64,000 bases of DNA, taken from assembly GCA_024281055.1 (NCBI GenBank), contig JAMXLF010000035.1, positions 1-64,000 on the forward strand, in the 5' to 3' direction. The translations under genes and the position numbers were made by a program. The notes under the pieces are model-generated. The model made no database searches and was not told the origin of the DNA. It saw only the letters and a program-made list of their open reading frames with translations. Within the stretch, counting starts at the first letter, position 1; each line of letters opens with the position of its first letter. This DNA is from Geobacteraceae bacterium (GTDB taxonomy: Bacteria; Desulfobacterota; Desulfuromonadia; Geobacterales; Geobacteraceae). Of this stretch, positions 33,893-42,857 are shown one piece after another.

Positions 33893-34828
33893 TCACGAGA
33901 TCAGCCGGAGCACGTCCCGGTCGCTCACCCTGAAGTACTCCCGGCGCCTCTTCCGCAGGGCGGGAATCCGCGGCAGATAGGCCAGTGCCCGGAAAAACCC
34001 GACGAACTTGTACTTGCGGAAGGTAACCACGTCGTAGAGAAGGGAAAAGGGAAGCGCCAGGAAGTACCGAAGGATGAGCGCCGCATCCGTAATGTTGAGC
34101 CAGAGAAAGAGGGTCCGGTTCCTGTCGCCGATGAACTTGATCTTTCGCCGCCTGTGGATGGAGAGTATCGTCGAGCTCGTTTCGTGGAAAACCGTGGTTC
34201 CCGGTTCCAGAAGGCATTTCCACCCCGCCTTCCAGGCACGATAGGCGAGGTCCATGTCCTCCACATAGAACGGGTGATAAATAAGGTCGAACCCGCCGAG
34301 AAGACGGAGTTTCTCCCGGTCGTAGAAGCTCCCCCCACCTGAACCGAAAAAGAGAGGGATGTCCCCCTCCAGGCTCGGCAGGTCATGTGGCTGGAGAAAT
34401 CTGGTCTGGAACCAGCAGACCCCGGCGGTAATCCGGGTGATGGACTGGCTTTCCCCGCGGCGGGGATCGACCATGTTCGGCGTCACGCTGAAGACGCTCG
34501 GGTCCGTAAAGCGGGTCAGTGCTTTGGCGAAGAGGTCGTCCTGGACCAGGATGTCGTTGTTGAGGGCGAGAACCACCTCGTGCCGGGCAGCATCGATCCC
34601 GCGGTTCATGGTCTCGGCGAAACCGCGGTTCGTCGCATTGACCAGGATCGTGACGGAGGGAAACCTTTCGTGGAGGAACAAAACGGTATCGTCACTGCTC
34701 GCGTCGTCGACGACGATGATTTCCACGGGAAAGGAATGAAGGGCGGCTGCGGCCTGGAGTGGCGGAAGGTTCTTCTCCAGCAACGCCTTACCGTTATAGG
34801 TCGGGATCACCACCGAAACCGATTTCAT
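33893..34828 (-). CDS. Family 2 glycosyltransferase
   Basis: The 311-residue GT-A enzyme has VSVVIPTYNGKALLEKNLPPL, VDDASSDDT, ALNNDILV and YVEDMDLAYRAWKAGW. It is the same subgroup as the gene at 31786, with which it shares the position and wording of each block. It ends in a basic membrane-associating stretch (RIPALRKRRREYF). It overlaps the WaaE-like gene by four bases (ATGA), so the two are coupled. Likely role: an LPS outer-core or O-antigen priming sugar. Specificity is unknown. Confidence 0.85.
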   Translation of the reverse strand: MKSVSVVIPTYNGKALLEKNLPPLQAAAALHSFPVEIIVVDDASSDDTVLFLHERFPSVTILVNATNRGFAETMNRGIDAARHEVVLALNNDILVQDDLFAKALTRFTDPSVFSVTPNMVDPRRGESQSITRITAGVCWFQTRFLQPHDLPSLEGDIPLFFGSGGGSFYDREKLRLLGGFDLIYHPFYVEDMDLAYRAWKAGWKCLLEPGTTVFHETSSTILSIHRRRKIKFIGDRNRTLFLWLNITDAALILRYFLALPFSLLYDVVTFRKYKFVGFFRALAYLPRIPALRKRRREYFRVSDRDVLRLIS

Positions 34829-35622
34829 CGGCCGTTTCCCGCCCCATCCTCGAACCTGCGCAGGTTCCGCTGGATCTCGTAGAGCTTGATGTACTTGAGG
34901 AAGACACAGTGGGCCTCCATCACCGCAATCACGAACCCCGGCAGCCCGTCGAGCACGCCGAGCCTGATCAGGTAGCGGTGCACGAAGGTATACAGGGGAC
35001 GCAGGGTGAAGTGGAGCAAGGTGGCCTGCCGGCCGCTCCGGTTGTGGTCCAGGGCGGTCAGGGTCGAATAGGAGTTCTTGGTTGCGGCAAAATGAGCCAT
35101 GTCGCGGTAGATGAAATGGAGGAGGTCCCCTTTCAGGCTCGCGAGGCGGCCGGGCACCTGGATCTTGTCATGGGGGGCATACCCTCCCCACCAGCAGCGG
35201 TCCTTTCGATAGAGCCGGATGTTGCGGTCCGGGTACCACCCGGAATGGTCGATCCAGCGCCGCATGAACCAATGGCGCCGAGGCATGTCGAAGGCATCGT
35301 ACTGGGTATTCTCGAGGGCGAGGGCGAGGATCTCGTCACGCAACTCGGGCGTGACCCGCTCATCGGCATCCACGTGGAGCACCCAGAGGTTGGCCGCCTG
35401 GTCGGTGGCAAACTGGCTCTGGGCGATGTGCCCGGCCCACGGCCGGATAATGACCCGGTCGGTGAACTCGCGGGCAATCGCCACGGTTCCGTCCGTGCTG
35501 CAGGAATCGACCACGATGATTTCATCGGCCCAGGTGAGGCTCTCCAGACACTCCCGCAGGTTGCTCTCTTCGTTGAAGGTCCGGACTACCGCAGATATCT
35601 TTGTTTTTCCGTCATTTGTCAT
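34825..35622 (-). CDS. WaaE/LgtF-like core glucosyltransferase (GT2)
   Basis: This 265-residue enzyme belongs to the WaaE/KdtX group that adds glucose to heptose in the LPS inner core. Typical features are ISAVVRTFNEESNLRECLESL, WADEIIVVDSCSTDGT, WVLHVDADERVTPEL, and a C-terminal segment with GGYAPHDKI and FxYRDMAHF. It sits between a GT9 heptosyltransferase gene and a GT2 gene, which supports a core-assembly role. The start gives 4-base spacing from the GT9 stop. Confidence 0.83.
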   Translation of the reverse strand: MTNDGKTKISAVVRTFNEESNLRECLESLTWADEIIVVDSCSTDGTVAIAREFTDRVIIRPWAGHIAQSQFATDQAANLWVLHVDADERVTPELRDEILALALENTQYDAFDMPRRHWFMRRWIDHSGWYPDRNIRLYRKDRCWWGGYAPHDKIQVPGRLASLKGDLLHFIYRDMAHFAATKNSYSTLTALDHNRSGRQATLLHFTLRPLYTFVHRYLIRLGVLDGLPGFVIAVMEAHCVFLKYIKLYEIQRNLRRFEDGAGNGR

Positions 35623-35625
35623 GTA

Positions 35626-36693
35626 TCACCGTACACCGTCCAGGATATCCCGGCACACCCCAAAGACCTCGTCGACCATGATCGCCTCCACGCAGGCCGG
35701 CTTCTGCCGGGGCGACGGCTCGCACTCGGTGAAGAATTTCTGCCGGCAGGGAGAACAGGGAAATTGCGAATAGACAACTCGTGCCCGCTTGCTCCAGGGG
35801 CCGAACTTCCCGGGGGACTGGGGACCGAACAGCGCAACCAGGGGAATCCCCGCAGCGGCAGCCAGGTGCATGATGCCGCTGTCGTTGCCGACGAACAGGA
35901 CGGCCTTACGCAGCAGGGCCATGGTTGTCCGGATGTTACCCGCCCCGACGAGATCGAGGCACGAGGGATCGAAGAGCCCCCGCACCGGCTCAAGGGCATC
36001 CCGGTCGGCCGGCGCGCCGAGAAGACAGGGACGGTAACCGGCGGCGGCGAGGCGGATGGAGAGTTCGGCAAACGACTCCAGGGGCCAGCCACGGGGCGGA
36101 AACGAAGCGAACGGGTGGAGCGCTACCAGCTTGTCGCCCCCGACAGTCCCGTGGGCCGCCAGTAAACCGGCAGCCTGCGCATCCTCTTCCGGCGTTGTCC
36201 AGTACTCCAGGTAGTCGTCCTGCACCTCGATCCCGTCGGCCCGGAGCACCGCGAGGAAATTCTCCACCTCGTGCCGGTCGTGCCGGTAGGGGACCCGCCG
36301 TGTCAGAAGAAGGCCCCGCCCCTCGGTGTCGAAGCCGGTCCGCTCGCGTGCCCCGCTGAACAAGGCCATGAGAGCACTGGACAGGGAGCGTTTCAGAACG
36401 TAGACCCGGTCGAAATGCCGCGCCCGAAGCTCCCGGAGAAACCGCAGCTTGTCCCGGAAGGTGCGGTGGGTACTCCGGCTGTCGGCGTGGATGGTTACCG
36501 GGTCCCAGAAGATAAGCTCGTCCACGTAGGGGATTCCCTGGATCACCGCGGCTGAACCGGGGGCGACCACCCAGGCGATGTGGGCGTCCGGTTCGGCACG
36601 ACGCAGGTTCCGCAGGAACGGGACGGTAAGGATGGTATCGCCGATGAACCGGTACCGCAACACCAGTATCTTTTTCTTGCCAGCATTGTCCAT
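35626..36693 (-). CDS. Heptosyltransferase-family GT9 (WaaF/RfaQ-like)
   Basis: The 355-residue protein shows the GT9 N-terminal motif VLRYRFIGDTILTVPFLRNL, ALHPFASFPPRGWP and the donor-site block VGNDSGIMHLAAAAGIPLVALFGPQSP. The Cys-rich CSPCRQKFFTECEPSPRQKPAC stretch is typical of this branch. It probably adds the second or a later heptose of the LPS core. It is the gene nearest the lipid A operon, eighteen bases from the Trm112-like gene, consistent with core synthesis following Kdo transfer. Confidence 0.87.
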   Translation of the reverse strand: MDNAGKKKILVLRYRFIGDTILTVPFLRNLRRAEPDAHIAWVVAPGSAAVIQGIPYVDELIFWDPVTIHADSRSTHRTFRDKLRFLRELRARHFDRVYVLKRSLSSALMALFSGARERTGFDTEGRGLLLTRRVPYRHDRHEVENFLAVLRADGIEVQDDYLEYWTTPEEDAQAAGLLAAHGTVGGDKLVALHPFASFPPRGWPLESFAELSIRLAAAGYRPCLLGAPADRDALEPVRGLFDPSCLDLVGAGNIRTTMALLRKAVLFVGNDSGIMHLAAAAGIPLVALFGPQSPGKFGPWSKRARVVYSQFPCSPCRQKFFTECEPSPRQKPACVEAIMVDEVFGVCRDILDGVR

Positions 36694-36711
36694 ATACGGC
36701 TGTTACCGGGC

Positions 36712-36885
36712 CTAGTCCCCGATTCTCTCCGCCTCGTCGACAAGCATCACCGGGATGCCGTCCCGCACCGGGTACCGCAAGCGGCACGCACGACAGACGA
36801 GGCCTCTACCCTCATCGGCCGGCTCCACCCTCCCCTTGCATGCAGGACAGACGAGAATCGCGAGGAGTTCATTAGATAATGACAT
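36712..36885 (-). CDS. Trm112/YcaR-like small zinc-ribbon protein
   Basis: A 57-residue protein easily missed because of its size. It starts MSLSNELLAILVCPACKGRV, with CPAC and CRAC forming a zinc ribbon (Cys13, Cys16, Cys31, Cys34). It ends with the family's RDGIPVML segment. GAGG lies six bases before the ATG. Trm112-like proteins activate methyltransferases in eukaryotes and archaea, but the role of the bacterial UPF0434 family is unclear. In E. coli the homologue ycaR also lies next to lpxK, so the linkage is conserved. Confidence 0.88.
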   Translation of the reverse strand: MSLSNELLAILVCPACKGRVEPADEGRGLVCRACRLRYPVRDGIPVMLVDEAERIGD

Positions 36886-36894
36886 AGTTGCCTC

Positions 36895-37971
36895 TTATTT
36901 TGAAAGCAGTTTTTCCAGCGCCGCCTCGAGAGGGGCGGGATCGAGGAGCCGCATCTCCAGCGCTGCTACGAAGGTCGCGCCCAGCCGGTCGCGGTATGGA
37001 GCCAGTTTTGCCGCATCCTTGCCGGTGGTGATGAGGAAATCGGCGCCGTTGGCCTCCTTGACGCGGCATATCGTCTCTATTTCCCGTTCCCCGTAGCGGC
37101 AATGGTCGGGAAATGGGAGCGTGGCCCCGAGGGAAAGCCCTTCCTCCCGCAGGGCATCAAAAAACGAGCCGGGATCGGCAATCCCCGCAAAGGCAACCCC
37201 GTGCCTTCCTTGCAGCGCGGCAAAAGGCTCTCGCGGGCCGCCGGCAAGCGGTGTTATACCGGCCAGATGGTGGAGCGCCCGGCAGGACGGCATGTCGGCG
37301 AGAGGGCTCATCTCCTCGTCGCCGCTGCAGCGGGTATAGATTACAAGGTCGGCACGGGCGACAGCCCCTCTCGGTTCACGCAGAAGCCCCCCCGGCAGGG
37401 TGAAACCGTTGCCGAAGGGATGCCGACAGTCGAGAAGCAGAATGTTCAAATCCCGTCCCAGTCGCACATGCTGGAAACCGTCGTCGAGAATCAGCAAGTC
37501 GGGATTGAAACGCTCCACGGAGAGACATCCGGCACGGTACCGGTCGGCTCCGACTACCACAACGAGTCCCGGCACGGACGAGGCGAGGAGGTATGGTTCG
37601 TCGCCCGCCTCATCCGGGGAAAGGAGGACGCTGCTGCCATCGGCCACGATGCGCACCTCGCCGGCAGTCGAGCTCCCGTAGCCGCGGGACAGGACCGCCA
37701 CCCGCTTTCCCTGGGCGATGAGCCGCTCCGCCAGCATTGCAACGGTCGGGGTCTTTCCGGTCCCGCCGACGGTGAGGTTTCCCACCGACACAACCGGCAC
37801 CGGGAGGCGGTGCGTGGGAAACACTCCCGCAGCATAGGCCAGCGCCCGCATTCTGAGGATGAGTGCATACACGAGTGAAACAGGCGCCAGGAAAACCAGG
37901 ACGAGACGGTCAAGCACGCCGTGCCGCAGGCCGCCGGCCAGCTCCCGATAGTAGCGCTCCAGCCGGGCCAT
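36895..37971 (-). CDS. lpxK: Tetraacyldisaccharide 4'-kinase
   Basis: This inner-membrane enzyme phosphorylates the 4' position of the lipid A disaccharide. The 358-residue protein has an N-terminal membrane-associating helix ([16 protein letters not shown]) and the distinctive P-loop [12 protein letters not shown] (64-75). LILDDGFQH and [11 protein letters not shown] follow, as in characterised LpxK. Its ATG overlaps the waaA stop by one base (TGATG), so the two are translationally coupled. Confidence 0.96.
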   Translation of the reverse strand: MARLERYYRELAGGLRHGVLDRLVLVFLAPVSLVYALILRMRALAYAAGVFPTHRLPVPVVSVGNLTVGGTGKTPTVAMLAERLIAQGKRVAVLSRGYGSSTAGEVRIVADGSSVLLSPDEAGDEPYLLASSVPGLVVVVGADRYRAGCLSVERFNPDLLILDDGFQHVRLGRDLNILLLDCRHPFGNGFTLPGGLLREPRGAVARADLVIYTRCSGDEEMSPLADMPSCRALHHLAGITPLAGGPREPFAALQGRHGVAFAGIADPGSFFDALREEGLSLGATLPFPDHCRYGEREIETICRVKEANGADFLITTGKDAAKLAPYRDRLGATFVAALEMRLLDPAPLEAALEKLLSK

Positions 37972-39266
37972 CAGTTTTCCCCCGCAAACCGGGCAAGGAC
38001 GGCCAGATGGCGCTCCGTGGAACCGCTGTTCTCCTCAAGGAGCCGTGCTCCGTTCCGTCCCATTGCGGCACGCCGGGATGCATCATCGAGCAGGGTCCGC
38101 AGCGTGCTAGTCAGTTCGGAGCCGTCGCTCACCTGCAGGCCACCACCGCAACCGAGAACGAGCGCGGCAATCTCCCGGAAGTTTTCCATGTGCGGGCCGA
38201 ACAGGACCGGCACCCCCAGGGAAGCGGGTTCGAGGACATTGTGCCCCCCGGTCGGAACGAGGCTCCCGCCCACAAAGACCACCGTCGCCAGGGCATAGAG
38301 CTTCATCAGCTCGCCGATGGTATCCACGAGGAGCACCTCACCGGGAGCGAACGGTGCGGAACGGCCATCGAGTTGGGAGCGGAGGGTAAATGACATTCTC
38401 TCCCGCCGCAACAACTCCGCCACGGCCCCGGCTCGCTCGGGATGCCGCGGTACGAGAACAAGGAAAAGCTTTTTTCCTTCGGCGAGAAGGGCTCGGTAGG
38501 AGGCAAGCACCATCTCCTCCTCGCCGTCATGGGTGCTCCCCGCCGTGACGACCGGCACGTCCGGCGACAGCCGATAGTCCTGTCGCAGTGCCGTCCGTTC
38601 AGATGGCGCAACCGGGGCGGCCGGGATGTCATATTTGAGGTTGCGGACGACGTGCACCCTGTCCGCCGGCGCCCCCATGGCGATGATGCGCTCTGCATCC
38701 ACGTCGCTCTGCATGCAGAGGGCAGCGAAGTTTCCCAGGACCCGCCGGAAGAACCATCGCAGCTTCGTGTAGCGAGAAAAGGAGCGGTCGGAAATGCGGC
38801 CGTTCGCCAGTACCACCGGAATTCCCATCCGGTGGGCCGTCCGGAGAAAGTTCGGCCAGATCTCGGTCTCGACGATCACCACCAGCGACGGTCGCACCAG
38901 GCGAAGGACCCGCGTCACGGCAAACCGGTAGTCGAAGGGGAAATAGATGCAGCAGTCGACCTCGGACATCTTTTCGGCCACGCTCCGACCGGTTTCGGTG
39001 CCGTTGGTCAGCAGGATCTTCCGTGCCGGGTACTTCTTCTTCAGTGCCTTGATGAGCGGGATCGCGGCAATGGTCTCCCCTACCGAAACCGCATGCACCC
39101 ATAACACCTCTTCCCCGGCAAGGGCCGCCACTGTTGTCGAAGGAATGAAACCGAACCGCTCGGCGAATGCCGCACGCCTTCCCCTGCTCAGGGAGCGGTA
39201 CAGGTGGTAGGGGATGACGAACAGGGTGGCGGGCAGGAGAAGTATGTTGTAGATAACGTAGATCAT
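37971..39266 (-). CDS. waaA: 3-deoxy-D-manno-octulosonic acid transferase
   Basis: WaaA (KdtA) transfers Kdo from CMP-Kdo to lipid IVA at the inner membrane. The 431-residue protein has an N-terminal membrane helix and the conserved [19 protein letters not shown] block, with its catalytic-region Glu. [10 protein letters not shown] follows, then the donor-side [12 protein letters not shown] and [18 protein letters not shown] motifs. One or two Kdo additions cannot be distinguished by sequence. It overlaps the acyltransferase gene by four bases and lpxK by one. Confidence 0.96.
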   Translation of the reverse strand: MIYVIYNILLLPATLFVIPYHLYRSLSRGRRAAFAERFGFIPSTTVAALAGEEVLWVHAVSVGETIAAIPLIKALKKKYPARKILLTNGTETGRSVAEKMSEVDCCIYFPFDYRFAVTRVLRLVRPSLVVIVETEIWPNFLRTAHRMGIPVVLANGRISDRSFSRYTKLRWFFRRVLGNFAALCMQSDVDAERIIAMGAPADRVHVVRNLKYDIPAAPVAPSERTALRQDYRLSPDVPVVTAGSTHDGEEEMVLASYRALLAEGKKLFLVLVPRHPERAGAVAELLRRERMSFTLRSQLDGRSAPFAPGEVLLVDTIGELMKLYALATVVFVGGSLVPTGGHNVLEPASLGVPVLFGPHMENFREIAALVLGCGGGLQVSDGSELTSTLRTLLDDASRRAAMGRNGARLLEENSGSTERHLAVLARFAGEN

Positions 39267-39925
39267 CGGCGGAAATATCCGTCGGCCCGGGCAGTGGTCT
39301 CCAGGAGGGCGCGCTCGACGCGGAGGCGAAACTCCTCCGTGTCCTCCCCTTCCCGGTAGCGAACCGGTTCGCCAAAGACGTGGACTCCCCGGGAAAAGGG
39401 ATAGGGAAGGAGAAAACGGTCCCAGCTGCGGAATACTTTTCCCCGGGACACCGCAAAGGCGTACGGAATTACCGCCAGCCCGCTGCGCCGGGCCAGCTGG
39501 GCGACACCCGGTTTCACTGCATGAACCGGGCCCCGCGGCCCGTCGGGGGTAATGATCAGGTCACGGTTCTGGCGCGCCAGCTGCAACATCTCCTGGATCG
39601 CTTCTCGCCCCCCTTTGGTGGATGACCCCCGCACCAGCTGGAACCCGAAGAGCTGCATCACCTTGGCGATCAGTTCCCCGTCGCCATGGATGCTGATGAG
39701 GACATGCCCCCCCGGCCCATGATAGGCAAACGGCGAGATGATCATCCGGCCGTGCCAGAATGCATGAATCAGCCCCTCCCCCCGCCGGTAGAACTCCTGG
39801 GGGATTTCCGCTCCGACAGTCCTGACCCGCATCGTCGCATAAAGCGCCCTGATCACCAGATAGATGAGGAATGGCAGCAGATTTGCCGGCAGCCTGGATT
39901 TGAGTGCCCTGAAAGCTTTCTTCAT
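39263..39925 (-). CDS. DUF374 LPLAT-family acyltransferase
   Basis: The 220-residue protein belongs to the DUF374 branch of the lysophospholipid-acyltransferase superfamily. Motifs are the early FWHGRMI, SIHGDGELIAKV, RGSSTKGG, and TPDGPRGPVHAVKPG. An N-terminal hydrophobic helix anchors it. No htrB/msbB-type late acyltransferase is seen in this window. Its place between waaA and msbA suggests it adds a secondary acyl chain to Kdo-lipid A, as an alternative to LpxL/LpxM. That function is inferred from position. It overlaps both neighbours by four bases. Confidence 0.85.
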   Translation of the reverse strand: MKKAFRALKSRLPANLLPFLIYLVIRALYATMRVRTVGAEIPQEFYRRGEGLIHAFWHGRMIISPFAYHGPGGHVLISIHGDGELIAKVMQLFGFQLVRGSSTKGGREAIQEMLQLARQNRDLIITPDGPRGPVHAVKPGVAQLARRSGLAVIPYAFAVSRGKVFRSWDRFLLPYPFSRGVHVFGEPVRYREGEDTEEFRLRVERALLETTARADGYFRR

Positions 39926-41637
39926 GTGTCCTGGAACTGCATGTCGTAGAGTTTCTTGTAAAGCCCCCCGCTCTGCAGCAACTGCTCATGAGTTCCGGTT
40001 TGGACGATCTCCCCATGCTCGATCACCACGATCTTGTCGGCATGGAGAACGGTGGAGAGGCGATGGGCGATAACGAAGGTGGTCCGGTTCGCCATCAGGT
40101 TATTGAGGGCGTTCTGTACCATCTTTTCGCTTTCCGTATCAAGGGCGCTCGTCGCCTCGTCGAGGATGAGAATCGGGGCGTCCTTGAGAATTGCCCTGGC
40201 AATGCAGACCCGCTGCCGCTGTCCCCCGGAGAGTCTGACGCCGCGGTCGCCAATGTTCGTGGCGTAGCCGTCCGGCATCTGCACGATGAAATCGTGGGCA
40301 AAGGCGGCCCGGGCCGCGGCCTCCACTTCCGCATCGCTGGCCGTAGGCTTGCCATACCTGATGTTGTTGGCAATCGAATCGTGAAAAAGGATCGTCTCCT
40401 GATCGACGAGGGCGATCTGCTGCATAAGGTCGGCAAGCTTGATATTCCGGACATCGACGCCATCGATCAGAACAGCGCCTTCTGCAACGTCGTAGAATCG
40501 CGGAATGAGTGATACCATAGTGGTCTTCCCGCCGCCAGAGGGTCCGACCAGGGCGACGCATTCCCCCTTCCGGGCCGTGATCGCGACGTTCTTCAGCACA
40601 TAGTCGTCGATGTACTTGAACGAAACATCGCGGAACTCGACATTGCCCTCTGCCCTCCCCAAGGTCATCGACTCGGGAAGATCGAATATCTCTGGCTGCG
40701 CATCGATGATCTCGAAGACCCGGTCGCTGGCTCCCAAAGAGCGTTGCACGGCGTTATAGGAGTTGATGAGCTTGCGAATCGGATTGTAGGCAATGACCAT
40801 CGCCGCCACGAACGACACGAAATCCGCTGAGGTCATCTTGCCGTGCATGACGTTGTACCCGCCGATCCAGACGACCACTGCGATCCCCAGGGAGGTGATG
40901 AATTCCATGAGCGGCGTCGACAACGACTCGTACTTGATCGATTTGCGCATATAATAGTAGAAGTCACTATTTTTCTTGAAAAAATTGGCGACCTCCCGCT
41001 CTTCGAGGCCAAAAGCCTTGATCACTTTGATGCCGGAGAAGGTTTCCTGAAGGATGATGGCAATCACCTCGATACGTCCCTGGATTTCCTGGGAGATCTT
41101 CTTGATCCGCCGGCCGATCTTCTGCGCCGGGTACACCGTCGCAGGAATGACGACAAGGGAAACGATGGCAAGCTGCCAGTTACGGTAGAACAGAACGCCG
41201 AGGAGGGTAACGGCGGAAAACCCGTCGCGGAAGATGCCGGTGACGATATTGGCGACCCCATCCTGCATCATGTTGACGTCGTTCAGTACGCGGGACATGA
41301 GACCGCCAGTCTGGTGGCGGTTGAAAAACCGGAGTTCGAGGCGCAGGTTCTTCCGGTAGATCTCGTTTCTGACGTCCTGAATGGCAAGCTGGCCGGCAGT
41401 ACGGATAAAATAATCGTTAACGTACCGGCAGAACCCGCGGAAACTGAAGAGGACGACGATGCCTAGGGGAAGGACGGCGAATATCCGCATGTCCTTGAAG
41501 GCACTCTGCATCACGGGGCCCACCAGATAGGCGAAGGCGCCGTCGAGACTCCCCACGAAGCCAGAGGTGATCGCGGCGATCAGGATCCGTCCCCAATAGG
41601 GGCGGCAATAATTGACTATTCGTTTGAAGATTTCCAT
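39922..41637 (-). CDS. msbA: Lipid A flippase, ABC transporter MsbA
   Basis: This ABC half-transporter flips Kdo-lipid A across the inner membrane. The N-terminal transmembrane domain (about 1-310, six helices) is followed by an ATPase with Walker A GPSGGGKTT (365-373), signature LSGGQRQR (469-476), Walker B ILILDEATSALD (about 489-500) and the H-loop VIAHRLS. The 571-residue length fits MsbA. It overlaps the DUF374 gene by ATGA and lies ten bases after lpxB. Confidence 0.95.
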   Translation of the reverse strand: MEIFKRIVNYCRPYWGRILIAAITSGFVGSLDGAFAYLVGPVMQSAFKDMRIFAVLPLGIVVLFSFRGFCRYVNDYFIRTAGQLAIQDVRNEIYRKNLRLELRFFNRHQTGGLMSRVLNDVNMMQDGVANIVTGIFRDGFSAVTLLGVLFYRNWQLAIVSLVVIPATVYPAQKIGRRIKKISQEIQGRIEVIAIILQETFSGIKVIKAFGLEEREVANFFKKNSDFYYYMRKSIKYESLSTPLMEFITSLGIAVVVWIGGYNVMHGKMTSADFVSFVAAMVIAYNPIRKLINSYNAVQRSLGASDRVFEIIDAQPEIFDLPESMTLGRAEGNVEFRDVSFKYIDDYVLKNVAITARKGECVALVGPSGGGKTTMVSLIPRFYDVAEGAVLIDGVDVRNIKLADLMQQIALVDQETILFHDSIANNIRYGKPTASDAEVEAAARAAFAHDFIVQMPDGYATNIGDRGVRLSGGQRQRVCIARAILKDAPILILDEATSALDTESEKMVQNALNNLMANRTTFVIAHRLSTVLHADKIVVIEHGEIVQTGTHEQLLQSGGLYKKLYDMQFQDT

Positions 41638-41647
41638 ATCAGTCCTG

Positions 41648-42787
41648 TTAAGTAGTCAGCATTTCGAGGGCCAGCCTGGCGACTCTTTCCGAGCCGCCAC
41701 CACTGCCGAGCCTCTCTTTCACCGTTTTGAGTTTTGCAGTCATCGCGGCTGCATAGTCACCATCGTCAAGAATCTTTTCGATCTCGGCGGCTATCCTTTC
41801 CGGTTCCGCCTCATCCTGAATCAGCTCCTGCACCACCCGTTCCCCGGCCACGATGTTGCAGAGGCCGATGTGATCGACCTTGATGAGCCGCTTGCCGACA
41901 TGGTAGGTAAGGGGCGAAACCCGGTAGATGATCACCATCGGCACCCCCATGAGGGCGATCTCGAGGGTTACGGTACCGGAGACCGTGACGATGGCATCAC
42001 AGACCTGCATGACATCGTAGCCCTGTCCTTCCACGACCTTGATCTCGAGCCCGGAGTCCTCGAGATACGGCGCGATATCGGACATGGCCAGGCTGGATGC
42101 GAGGGGGAGGATAAACTGCAGACCCGGGAAACGCTCCTTGAGAAGACCGGCCGCCGCCAGGATCGTCGGCAGCAGGTTCCTGATCTCGTTTCTGCGGCTG
42201 CCGGGGAAGAGGCCGACGGTCCTCCGGGAAGGATCGAGAGCGAAACAGTCCTGCGCCTCGGCACGGGTCATGGTGGGATGGACGGCATCAGCCAGAGGAT
42301 GGCCGACAAAGCTGACCGGCACCCCTTCCCGTTCGTAAAACGGAACCTCGAAGGGAAACACCACCGCCATGCGGTCGACCACCCGGCCGATTTTCTTCAC
42401 CCTCCCCACCCTCCAGGCCCAGACCTGCGGGCTGATGTAGTAGAGGATCCTGACCCCCGCCTTTCTGGCTACCTTTGCCAGGCGCAGGTTGAAATCGGGA
42501 TAGTCGATGAGGATGAGCAGATCCGGGGGGTCGGTGGCGATGATCCGCTTCAGCGTGGTAAAGGCACGGATGATGACGTCGAAATGGGTGACAACCTCAA
42601 CCAGCCCCACCACCGCCATTGCCGAGGCATCCACGAGGGTCTCCACCCCGACCTCGCGCATCCGTGTCCCGCCGATACCGAAAAAACGGAGGTCCGGCGC
42701 AAGCTTGCACGCCTCCTTCACGAGGTTCGCGCCATGGAGATCGCCGGAGGCCTCTCCGGCGACGATCATGATTCTTTTCTGCAACAA
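41648..42787 (-). CDS. lpxB: Lipid-A-disaccharide synthase
   Basis: This GT19 peripheral membrane enzyme joins UDP-diacyl-glucosamine and lipid X to form the beta-1,6 disaccharide. The 379-residue protein opens with IMIVAGEASGDLHGANLV. YYISPQVWAWRVGRVKKI, the LFPGSRRNEI motif and SGTVTLEIALMGVPMVIIYRVSP follow as in LpxB. The start is probably TTG (42787) with GGGGAT upstream; an ATG six codons in is possible. A terminator-like hairpin separates it from gnnB. Confidence 0.96.
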   Translation of the reverse strand: MLQKRIMIVAGEASGDLHGANLVKEACKLAPDLRFFGIGGTRMREVGVETLVDASAMAVVGLVEVVTHFDVIIRAFTTLKRIIATDPPDLLILIDYPDFNLRLAKVARKAGVRILYYISPQVWAWRVGRVKKIGRVVDRMAVVFPFEVPFYEREGVPVSFVGHPLADAVHPTMTRAEAQDCFALDPSRRTVGLFPGSRRNEIRNLLPTILAAAGLLKERFPGLQFILPLASSLAMSDIAPYLEDSGLEIKVVEGQGYDVMQVCDAIVTVSGTVTLEIALMGVPMVIIYRVSPLTYHVGKRLIKVDHIGLCNIVAGERVVQELIQDEAEPERIAAEIEKILDDGDYAAAMTAKLKTVKERLGSGGGSERVARLALEMLTT

Positions 42788-42800
42788 TCGATCCCCTGAA

Positions 42801-42833
42801 AAAAGGTAGAGACGCCCCGGCGGGGCGTCTCTA
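42801..42833 (-). terminator. Perfect GAGACGCCCCG hairpin with T run, lpxB-gnnB spacer
   Basis: TAGAGACGCCCCG (42807-42819) is exactly inverted at 42821-42833. On the minus strand the stem is followed by ACC and six Ts. It resembles a rho-independent terminator, but the arm also looks like a dispersed repeat seen in other genomes. Its effect may be partial attenuation between gnnB and lpxB. Confidence 0.65.
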
Positions 42834-42857
42834 GGGTACCTCAGCCGGAATTGGCCG

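Noticed and set aside
33867-34223. In-frame extension of the GT4 gene
   Set aside because: It overlaps the upstream GT2 gene for over 300 bases and carries no fold; MKILLINNDKGW is the standard start.
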